Assembly (NCBI GenBank): GCA_964534175.1
Contig: CAZHNS010000042.1
Location: forward strand, 1 to 11,886
Reading direction: 5' to 3'
Length of the DNA: 11,886 bases
Source: JAFGHJ01 sp964534175
Lineage (GTDB): Bacteria > Hydrothermota > UBA3072
Shown: positions 6,703-11,886 of the stretch, piece after piece
How the letters are laid out: the number at the start of each line of letters is the position of its first letter
Position numbering within the stretch: position 1 is the stretch's first letter
Translations under genes and position numbers: made by a program
The notes under the pieces: generated by a model
Database searches by the model: none
The model's input: only the letters and a program-made list of their open reading frames with translations
Told to the model about the DNA's origin: nothing

Positions 6703-8175
6703 TATACTTATAACTCTTATTTCTCCATTTGACAAGTTTAAAAGCAATACCAATGGAGGATTGAATTCTTTTTTAGCTCTTACAATATCCTCTATAGTCT
6801 TAATCTTCATCGATCGATTTTCAGCCTGAACAAAACTTATTAATGAATTTTCCAGGACCCCTGCTTTATCTGCCGGACTACCTTCCTTTATCTCACTTAC
6901 AAATACCCCGTCTACATCTTTATTACCCCATACATTACTTGCTTCTTGTGAAGTAGAAGATAGCAGTTGCATACCTAACCACTCTTCTCCTTCCGTCTGC
7001 TTACTGCTAGAAACCTCTACAGCAGGCCTTTTCCCAAGTTCAACTGTCAAGGTTTTCTCCTCTCCATTTCTCCAAACGGTAACTTTTACTTTTTCGCTTG
7101 GGTTCCTTGCAGCAATCATCTTTCTCAGAAAATTAAGATCCTCTGTTTTTTTATCATCGATTTTTAGAATTATATCACCTTCAGCAAGACCTGCTTTCTC
7201 TGCTGGCGTTTTTTCTTCAACTCGTTTGACATAAACTCCCGCTTCGTAAGGATAGTTTAAAGCTTTCTTAATCTCAGGACTTAAATTTTCAGGGACAATG
7301 CCCAAATATCCTCTCTCCACTGTTCCGGTTTCGACAAGCGATTCCAATACATCCATGGCAATATCTATAGGCACGGCAAAGCCAATCCCTATATTGCCGC
7401 CTGTTTGTGAAAAAATCATTGTGTTCACTCCCACAACTTCGCCCCTGGAATTAATCAATGGTCCTCCTGAGTTTCCCTGGTTTATAGCCGCATCTGTCTG
7501 AATAAAATCCGCATATATGTTCCTGCTTAGAGATACTGCCGACCTTCCCTTGGCGGAAACTACCCCGGCGGTTACCGTTCCAAAGAGACCAAAAGGATTG
7601 CCAATTGCAATCACCCAATCACCGACCTTTAAATCGTCAACACTTCCCGGAGTAATATCAGGTAAATCTCCTCCTTTTTTTATTCTGATTACGGCAACTT
7701 CCGTTTCCGGGTCTCTTCCTATTATTTCTATATCGTCTCCACTAAACTTCTTTTCATCAGACAAGGATACCGTTAGTTCTTGAGCATCCTTTACCACATG
7801 GTTGTTTGTAAGAATATAATCTTTTCCTTTATACTCTATAATAAAACCTGAACCCAGCCATTTCTGCTCTTGTTCCAGATTCCTTCTTGGAGCTTCACCA
7901 AAGAATTTTCTGAAAAACGGATCATCGAAGAAATCATAATAAGGGGATCTATAAACAACCGTTCTTTTACCTTCAATAGAAACTACAGCTCGAGAAGTTT
8001 TGTCAACTATGGGAGCAAAAGAAATTTTTCCACCTTCAGTGTAGATTCCAGGATTGTCTCTTCCGGGTTTTGCCGTAAGAGAGAAACTGGCGGCTGCGAT
8101 AACCCCTGAAAAAAAGCCTACAATAGCAACCAGAGCGACAAAAATAGCTCCATATATAAGTAATTTCTTGTTCAA
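6691..8175 (-). CDS. HtrA/Deg family serine protease with two PDZ domains
   Basis: A 494-aa periplasmic quality-control protease held by an N-terminal membrane segment (about residues 5-30). The trypsin-like domain spans about 55-265, with TNNHVV (catalytic H126) and GNSGGPL (catalytic S236). PDZ1 is about 288-385 (RGYLGI start) and PDZ2 about 397-490 (EWLGMQL start). The position of the catalytic Asp (E. coli DegP D135, in SDIALI) is Glu here: DPETEVAVI, E159. I checked this codon (GAA) on the DNA. Activity with Glu is possible but unusual. PDZ2 is somewhat divergent. The start is TTG with a strong Shine-Dalgarno (AAGGGGG). The gene follows hsp20 by 81 bp and leads into the sigma-factor gene with a 4-nt gap, suggesting an envelope-stress operon. 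Confidence 0.93.
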   Translation of the reverse strand: MNKKLLIYGAIFVALVAIVGFFSGVIAAASFSLTAKPGRDNPGIYTEGGKISFAPIVDKTSRAVVSIEGKRTVVYRSPYYDFFDDPFFRKFFGEAPRRNLEQEQKWLGSGFIIEYKGKDYILTNNHVVKDAQELTVSLSDEKKFSGDDIEIIGRDPETEVAVIRIKKGGDLPDITPGSVDDLKVGDWVIAIGNPFGLFGTVTAGVVSAKGRSAVSLSRNIYADFIQTDAAINQGNSGGPLINSRGEVVGVNTMIFSQTGGNIGIGFAVPIDIAMDVLESLVETGTVERGYLGIVPENLSPEIKKALNYPYEAGVYVKRVEEKTPAEKAGLAEGDIILKIDDKKTEDLNFLRKMIAARNPSEKVKVTVWRNGEEKTLTVELGKRPAVEVSSSKQTEGEEWLGMQLLSSTSQEASNVWGNKDVDGVFVSEIKEGSPADKAGVLENSLISFVQAENRSMKIKTIEDIVRAKKEFNPPLVLLLNLSNGEIRVISIEES

Positions 8176-8256
8176 ATGTCCCCCTTTTTAGTTTTTTACT
8201 TTATCTTTTCTCTTGATTAGAAGCAGATTCGATATAATTTTAACTTACCTTTCCAG

Positions 8257-8706
8257 TTAAGTTATCTTAACCTCTACTTCTCTTACTTTCCCTTTCTTGG
8301 TCTTGGGTAGAACAATCTTCAAAACACCATTATTATATTTGGCGGTTATTTTGGATTGTTCTACCTCCGTAGGCAAACTTATCGACCTCATAAATTTTCC
8401 GTAAGAACGCTCAACACGAAGATATGATTCCTCTTGTTTTTTCTTTTCTTCTTTTTTTTCTCCCTGGATTACGAGATTTTCTTTTTTTACCGAAATTTTC
8501 AAATCCTTCTTTTCAACTCCAGGTATTTCTATACCGATAGTATATTTGTCCTTATCTTCCCTTATATCCAGAAGCGGATAAACGCTTCTGGCAGCACCGA
8601 TATTTGAGAAGCCCGAGAAGAAATCATTAACTATATCATCAAAATCATCTCGCAAGCTAAATATCCTTCCTACAGGATCATAATCCACTATATCTTTCTT
8701 AGACAT
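8257..8706 (-). CDS. Small heat-shock protein (Hsp20/alpha-crystallin family)
   Basis: A 149-aa ATP-independent cytoplasmic holdase that binds unfolding proteins and keeps them refoldable. The alpha-crystallin domain runs from about residue 43 to 138, with YTIGIEIPGVEKKDLKISV near its start and the hallmark NNGVLKIVLPK near its end (residues 125-135). A short C-terminal extension contains an I/V-x-I/V motif (VEVKI) that usually fills the groove of a neighbouring dimer during oligomer assembly. The N-terminal arm (1-42) has the usual Phe-rich DDFDDIVNDFFSGF. The ATG has a good GGAG Shine-Dalgarno 7 nt upstream. It is first in the leftward gene series behind a near-perfect promoter. No CIRCE operator is visible, so HrcA control is not supported. 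Confidence 0.95.
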   Translation of the reverse strand: MSKKDIVDYDPVGRIFSLRDDFDDIVNDFFSGFSNIGAARSVYPLLDIREDKDKYTIGIEIPGVEKKDLKISVKKENLVIQGEKKEEKKKQEESYLRVERSYGKFMRSISLPTEVEQSKITAKYNNGVLKIVLPKTKKGKVREVEVKIT

Positions 8707-8751
8707 AATTTAGCTCCATTTTTAAGATTTTTTACACGATTATCAGTAAAT

Positions 8752-8779
8752 ATTATATATATAATTTCAATTTTGTCAA
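8752..8779 (-). promoter_or_regulatory. Strong sigma-70 promoter for hsp20 (and perhaps htrA onward)
   Basis: On the minus strand a perfect TTGACA (8774-8779) and a perfect TATAAT (8752-8757) are spaced by 16 nt of A/T-rich sequence. The start point would be near 8745, giving a 5' leader of about 38 nt with a GGAG ribosome site. A heat-shock gene behind a fully consensus housekeeping promoter suggests either constitutive high expression or repression at this site. I see no clear operator overlapping it. Confidence 0.8.
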
Positions 8780-8791
8780 CCCCATTTTTAA

Positions 8792-8827
8792 TAAAGAATG
8801 CCCTCAGAGGGGAGAGGGCATTCTTTA
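8792..8827. terminator. Strong hairpin, bidirectional terminator-like
   Basis: A perfect 14-bp stem (TAAAGAATGCCCTC at 8792-8805 against 8814-8827) closes an 8-nt loop. The GC-rich core TGCCCTC/GAGGGCA is followed by TTCTTT on both strands, as in bidirectional rho-independent terminators, although the T tracts are part of the stem and not pure. Both neighbouring genes point away from it, so it does not end either of them. It lies 12 bp upstream of the hsp20 -35 box. An attenuator, a small-RNA end or a leftover from a lost gene are the options. Confidence 0.6.
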
Positions 8828-8828
8828 A

Positions 8829-8859
8829 TAAGGAGGTTGTTATGTTCTTTCATAGTTAG
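8829..8859 (+). other. Perfect Shine-Dalgarno with five-codon mini-ORF
   Basis: TAAGGAGG (8829-8836) is fully complementary to the usual 16S rRNA 3' end. It is followed after 5 nt by ATG TTC TTT CAT AGT TAG (8842-8859), encoding MFFHS. It begins one base after the hairpin. It could be a leader peptide, a decoy, or the remnant start of a deleted gene. From here to about 8965 I see no further gene or structured element. Confidence 0.3.
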
Positions 8860-8965
8860 AGACGAAAAAAAGACAGAAAGGTTCCGTTATTTATCTAGAA
8901 AATTCCACGGATTGAGTTATTTTTTTTGGGGTACTTTCAACCTATATATTCCAGTCCTTTCAATA

Positions 8966-9090
8966 AATTAAATATTAAAAATCAAAAAGTAAAATGGCAT
9001 ATTAAAATGCAAAAAGTTTTTAACCTTTTAGGTTTTTTTGAATTTTGATTTATATTTTTGCATTTTTATATTTAATTTTTACATTCTTGT
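8966..9090. repeat. AT-rich imperfect inverted repeat
   Basis: A stretch of about 125 bp, almost entirely A and T, forms an imperfect palindrome. The outer left arm AAATTAAATATTAAAAATC resembles the reverse complement of the right arm (AAATTAAATATAAAAATGC). ATGCAAAAA-like blocks recur nearer the middle, and the centre is AACCT-TTT-AGGTT (9022-9034). It lies between the divergent hsp20 and lipM-like genes, codes for nothing I can see, and looks like a dispersed intergenic repeat or MITE-like remnant. Low complexity makes chance pairing a concern. Confidence 0.5.
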
Positions 9091-9120
9091 TTAATGGTTT
9101 TGCTTCCCTTGATTATACCA

Positions 9121-9152
9121 TTGCGAAAAACCTAACATCTGTTAATATTAAC
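9121..9152 (+). promoter_or_regulatory. Possible lipM promoter overlapping a 12-bp palindrome
   Basis: TTGCGA (9121-9126) and TAATAT (9143-9148) are spaced by 16 nt; each matches the consensus at four of six positions. The -10 candidate lies inside the perfect palindrome GTTAATATTAAC (9141-9152), which ends 7 nt before the ATG at 9160. A start point near 9155 would leave almost no leader, in keeping with the absence of a Shine-Dalgarno. The palindrome could be an operator. The promoter is a weak call. Confidence 0.3.
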
Positions 9153-9159
9153 CAAATTT

Positions 9160-9900
9160 ATGTGGTATTTGATAGATACCGGTTTTAAAGATCCTTATTT
9201 TAATATGGCTTACGACGAATCCTTAATGGATTGTGTAGATAACCTTGATACCGTTTTCCTTAGATTTTTTAACTTTTCTCCGGTTTCGATTTCCATTGGA
9301 TATCATCAAAAAACAGGAGCCTGGCTCCGAGAATTAGAAAACAGAGGTGTTATGTGGGTCAGGCGTAGAACTGGAGGTAGAGCAGTTGTTCATTCCTACG
9401 ACTGCACTTATTCTATTATTTTCCATAAAAATAATCCATTAATTGGAGGAAACGTAGTTGAATCTTACGGAAAAATTTCACTTGCGTTTAAAAAAGCTTT
9501 TGAATTTCTTGGTATTGAAACCATAATCAAGAGAGGAGCTTCTAGAGGGGAAAAACGACAAAATACAAAGATGTGTTTTTCTTCCATTTCGCTTGCAGAT
9601 TTGTGTTGGGGCAAAAGAAAAATTATTGGAAGTGCTCAATATAGGAATAAAGATGTAGTCCTCCAACAGGGAACAATTATGTTGAAAAAACCTGAGGAAT
9701 TTACTATAAATTCAGGCATGGCGACAGTCAAAATGGCAACAGGCAAAGAAATTAAACTGCATGAGCTGAAAAACCTTATAATTAAAGGGTTTGAAAACAT
9801 ATTCAATGTGTACTTTGAGAACTTCAACAAAAACCCTCTAAAGAAAAAAATACTATCGAAATATTCATCTGAAGAGTGGAACTTCAAAGGAATATTTTGA
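9160..9900 (+). CDS. Lipoate/octanoate-protein transferase (LipM/LplA family)
   Basis: A 246-aa cytosolic enzyme of the BPL/LplA/LipB fold that loads octanoyl or lipoyl groups onto lipoyl-domain proteins such as glycine-cleavage H protein or 2-oxoacid dehydrogenase E2. The opening MWYLIDTGFKDPYFNMAYDE is typical. The acyl-binding motif VRRRTGGRAVVH is at residues 67-78, and GKRKIIGSAQYRNKDVVLQQ at 151-170 contains the conserved Lys (K154). C139 in KMCFSS falls where LipM octanoyltransferases carry the nucleophilic Cys, which favours LipM over ATP-dependent LplA ligase; I cannot settle this by eye. The length suits the family without the extra LplA C-terminal domain. It is the first rightward gene, lacks a Shine-Dalgarno and is separated from pilM by 109 bp with its own promoter, so it is probably monocistronic. 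Confidence 0.87.
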   Translation: MWYLIDTGFKDPYFNMAYDESLMDCVDNLDTVFLRFFNFSPVSISIGYHQKTGAWLRELENRGVMWVRRRTGGRAVVHSYDCTYSIIFHKNNPLIGGNVVESYGKISLAFKKAFEFLGIETIIKRGASRGEKRQNTKMCFSSISLADLCWGKRKIIGSAQYRNKDVVLQQGTIMLKKPEEFTINSGMATVKMATGKEIKLHELKNLIIKGFENIFNVYFENFNKNPLKKKILSKYSSEEWNFKGIF

Positions 9901-9951
9901 TATTTCTTCATAACTTTTTGCGAATCAAAGATAAGATATGCCTTGATGGGC

Positions 9952-9980
9952 TTGACAAACTCCGTAATATAACTTATATT
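9952..9980 (+). promoter_or_regulatory. Strong promoter of the pilMNO cluster
   Basis: TTGACA (9952-9957, perfect) and TATATT (9975-9980, five of six) are separated by an ideal 17 nt. The start point would be near 9987, leaving a leader of about 23 nt with an AGAGAGG ribosome site before the ATG at 10010. An imperfect palindrome from 9962 to 9985 (CCGTAA and TTACGG ends) covers the spacer and the -10 box and could be an operator. Confidence 0.75.
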
Positions 9981-10009
9981 TACGGTAAGACCAAATAAGA
10001 GAGGTGTTT

Positions 10010-11047
10010 ATGTTCAGGAAGAGTTCGATACTATCTATGGATATAGGTAGCCATTCGGTTAAAACGGTGGTGGTAGAAGGGAGTGCAAAAAAGCCAGTAA
10101 TGACTAAATGTAATATTACATCTTTACCCTCTCATGCTATTGTAGATGGAGAAATGATGGATCGAGAGACAGTTCTGGATGCCATAAGAGAAAATCTCCA
10201 AACTTTAGAAGTTGACAATAAGCAAGTTGTCAGTTGTATATCCGGAAGAGATATTATTGTTAAGAAAATCAAAATGCCGAAAATGAATGAGACTGAAGCT
10301 AGAGAACAAATCAAATGGGAAGCGGAACAATATATACCATATGATATAGAAGATATTACCCTCGATTTCGAAATAGTTAACCCCGATGCCGGCGAGGACT
10401 CCATGGAAGTCCTTCTTGTAGGAGCGAAGCGCGATACGGTAGAAGCAAGGATGAATCTTTTCCGAGAAATTGGTCTTGAACCCATTATCCTAGACATTGC
10501 TGCTTTCTCACTGCAGAATATTTATGAGTTTAATTACACGGTTAATCCAAATAAATTAGTAGGACTTTTTGATATAGGCGCTCAGTCAACTACAATGAGT
10601 TTTATTTCGGGTTCAGTAAACCATTTTACACGCTCAGTATCTACTTCGGTCAACAATTTAATACAAGCGTTGCAACGAGAAGCTGGAATAGACGGAGAGA
10701 GGGCTATCGATATAATCAAGACGGGCAAAAAAGAAGACATAGATCAATATGCGTATCAAAATGCTATGGAAAGTTTTCAGGATGATCTTGGAGTTGCTAT
10801 AGAAAGAATATTGCCGTATCTTCCGGAAGGTTTTGAGAATTTTAACGAAATTGTTATAAGCGGCGGCGGCAGTCTTATATCAGGATTACCACAGTTCTTA
10901 GAAGAGAGATTCGGAGGCCACACAGAGGTCATAAATCCATTCATAAAATTTGAATACGACAGCGAATCTCCGTTTATTAAAGCTCCAATTCAAAAAGAAG
11001 CTCCGGTCCTTGCCCTTGCTTTAGGCTTAGCTCTTAGGGGGTTATAA
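10010..11047 (+). CDS. pilM: Type IV pilus assembly ATPase-fold protein PilM
   Basis: A 345-aa cytoplasmic actin/FtsA-like protein that binds the N-terminal tail of PilN and links the inner-membrane alignment complex to the pilus motor. The actin-fold nucleotide motifs are present: phosphate-1 SMDIGSHSVK (residues 9-18), phosphate-2 LFDIGAQSTT and the adenosine motif ISGGGSLISGL. The end EAPVLALALGLALRGL is typical of PilM. I chose ATG 10010 over the GTG at 10004 because the AGAGG Shine-Dalgarno then sits 5 nt upstream, and because the protein then opens MFRKSS. It is first in the cluster; the stop is 2 nt before the pilN ATG, whose ribosome site is in the last pilM codons. Type II secretion GspL-like systems use related proteins, but a separate short PilN favours a pilus. 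Confidence 0.94.
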   Translation: MFRKSSILSMDIGSHSVKTVVVEGSAKKPVMTKCNITSLPSHAIVDGEMMDRETVLDAIRENLQTLEVDNKQVVSCISGRDIIVKKIKMPKMNETEAREQIKWEAEQYIPYDIEDITLDFEIVNPDAGEDSMEVLLVGAKRDTVEARMNLFREIGLEPIILDIAAFSLQNIYEFNYTVNPNKLVGLFDIGAQSTTMSFISGSVNHFTRSVSTSVNNLIQALQREAGIDGERAIDIIKTGKKEDIDQYAYQNAMESFQDDLGVAIERILPYLPEGFENFNEIVISGGGSLISGLPQFLEERFGGHTEVINPFIKFEYDSESPFIKAPIQKEAPVLALALGLALRGL

Positions 11048-11049
11048 TC

Positions 11050-11631
11050 ATGATAAAAGTCAATCTGGTGCCTGAAGAACAAAGAAAAAAAGTAAGAGAA
11101 GTTAAATTTAAAAGACCAGCTTTACGTATTCCCAAACTTGATATGATTTTTTCTATTTTGTTATTACTCGCTGCCATAGGGATTATAGCAGCGATAAACT
11201 TCAGAAAAGACGCAACACTAAGAAATCTTAATAACGAGATAGCAGATAAACAAAGGCAGCTCAAGGAACTTGAGAAAGAAAGGAAAATGGTGGAAGATAT
11301 TGAAAGGCAACAAGCGGAACTCAAAGAGTGGGTTACGCTTGTTCAGAGTCTAAACGAAGGTCGCGCTTTATATTTCCATGTAATGGATGAAATAAACAAG
11401 TTGAAACCCGAATATATGTGGCTCGTTTTATTTGAGGAAACCGGCCATAATTTCAAGTTGAGTGGTAAAACTTTCTCTAACTACATGATTTCAAATTTTA
11501 TGGATAGACTAAACGGCTCTTCTTATTTTAACAACGTGAAGTTAGAAGAAATCAGAGAAACCGAGGAAAAAGAACATTCTGTGATAGGTTTTCAGTTAAC
11601 GGGCAGTATAACTCACGGAGGTACAAATTGA
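11050..11631 (+). CDS. pilN: Type IV pilus inner-membrane assembly protein PilN
   Basis: A 193-aa bitopic inner-membrane protein. The cytoplasmic tail opens MIKVNLVPEEQR, matching the conserved I-N-L-P type motif that inserts into PilM. One transmembrane helix spans about residues 32-51. A charged coiled coil (about 54-95) and a periplasmic ferredoxin-like domain (about 105-188) follow, which should pair with PilO. The length is normal for the family. The start lies 2 nt after pilM, with TTAGGGGG as ribosome site, and the stop overlaps the next start as TTGA, so the three genes are translationally linked. Confidence 0.92.
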   Translation: MIKVNLVPEEQRKKVREVKFKRPALRIPKLDMIFSILLLLAAIGIIAAINFRKDATLRNLNNEIADKQRQLKELEKERKMVEDIERQQAELKEWVTLVQSLNEGRALYFHVMDEINKLKPEYMWLVLFEETGHNFKLSGKTFSNYMISNFMDRLNGSSYFNNVKLEEIRETEEKEHSVIGFQLTGSITHGGTN

Positions 11632-11886
11632 AAGTAAACAAAGCTTCCTTAATTATAATTGCCCTTGCTTTTTTAATCGGCTTCGGTATGTATTTCACCG
11701 TAATAAAAGAAAAGAACGAAAAAATAGAAATCAAGAAAAAAGAACACCAAGAGCTACAAAACAAATTAAACAAAACAATTGCGGTTGTTAAAAGAAAAAA
11801 AGAGGCCGCAAGAAAACTCAAGATTGTTTCCGCCAAATGGAACCAGGCTAAAAAAATGTTGCCAACAGAAGCGAGTATTTCTAACC
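11628..11886 (+). CDS. pilO: Type IV pilus protein PilO, N-terminal part (runs off the window)
   Basis: An open frame starts at TTG 11628, overlapping the pilN TGA (TTGA), with GGAGG at 11617-11621 as ribosome site. The 86 visible codons give LKVNKASLIIIALAFLIGFG at the start, with a transmembrane helix at about residues 7-24. A Lys/Glu-rich coiled coil follows to about 70, then AKKMLPTEASISN, the MLP-E type junction typical of PilO before its periplasmic domain. Topology, size of the visible part and order after pilM and pilN all fit PilO, the PilN partner. The 3' end lies outside the window. Confidence 0.85.
   Translation, partial: MKVNKASLIIIALAFLIGFGMYFTVIKEKNEKIEIKKKEHQELQNKLNKTIAVVKRKKEAARKLKIVSAKWNQAKKMLPTEASISN

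Noticed and set aside
7298..8109. Plus-strand frames opposite htrA
   Set aside because: The minus-strand HtrA reading is unambiguous over the same bases; these are composition artefacts.
8256..8271. GTTAAG-TTAT-CTTAAC hairpin at the hsp20 stop as a terminator
   Set aside because: The stem is only 6 bp and A/T-rich with no T run after it on the minus strand, so it should not stop transcription into htrA.
8707..8790. CIRCE operator at hsp20
   Set aside because: Neither TTAGCACTC nor its inverted partner occurs in the leader or promoter.
9887..9908. AAGGAATAT/ATATTTCTT hairpin over the stop of the lipM-like gene as a terminator
   Set aside because: The stem is weak, includes a G-T pair, and the T run comes several bases later; possible but not convincing.
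10132..11324. Minus-strand frames rich in Ser, Ile and Leu opposite pilM and pilN
   Set aside because: They are antisense shadows of conserved pil genes with no motif of their own.

Overview
The window (about 11.9 kb, AT-rich) looks like an ordinary chromosomal segment of an uncultured, diderm, probably anaerobic bacterium. A TonB-dependent outer-membrane receptor and a pilMNO type IV pilus cluster point to an outer membrane. The low GC, A/T-rich intergenic palindromes, near-consensus sigma-70 promoters and many non-ATG starts would fit one of the little-studied candidate phyla, but the sequence does not allow a firm taxon. I see no phage, transposase, integrase, CRISPR array or antibiotic-resistance gene.

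Layout. Positions 1-8706 are read leftwards (minus strand) and 9160-11886 rightwards, around a 450-bp divergent intergenic region. Minus strand, in order of transcription: a small heat-shock protein (Hsp20, 8257-8706) behind a near-perfect promoter; an HtrA/Deg protease (6691-8175); a compact sigma-70 family factor (5862-6686) that appears to start with AUA; a membrane-anchored, catalytically dead LytM/M23 protein (5072-5881); ThiC (3782-5071); a BtuB-like TonB-dependent receptor (1952-3751). From htrA to the receptor the genes overlap or nearly touch, so they look like one operon. A palindromic intergenic repeat follows, then ftcD and fchA, overlapped by ATGA and driven by their own promoter, then the 5' part of a tRNA-Lys(TTT). 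Plus strand: a LipM/LplA-type octanoyl/lipoyl transferase (9160-9900), then pilM, pilN and the first 86 codons of pilO.

How the genes may work together. Hsp20, HtrA, the sigma factor and the LytM protein form a plausible envelope-stress and cell-wall module. A sigma factor next to a degenerate LytM protein recalls nlpD-rpoS of Proteobacteria, here in reversed gene order and with HtrA added. ThiC and the receptor suggest a cofactor connection (thiamine precursor, or the cobalamin lower ligand if this ThiC homologue is really a BzaF type). FtcD and FchA channel formimino groups into the folate one-carbon pool. PilM, PilN and PilO form the inner-membrane alignment complex of a type IV pilus or type II secretion-like machine.

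The most unusual points are: an HtrA with Glu in place of the catalytic Asp; an M23 domain that has lost most zinc and catalytic ligands; a sigma factor with no ATG/GTG/TTG start ahead of its conserved N-terminus; two dissimilar AT-rich inverted repeats; a hairpin followed by a perfect Shine-Dalgarno and a five-codon ORF in the divergent region; and a promoter that would make ftcD leaderless.
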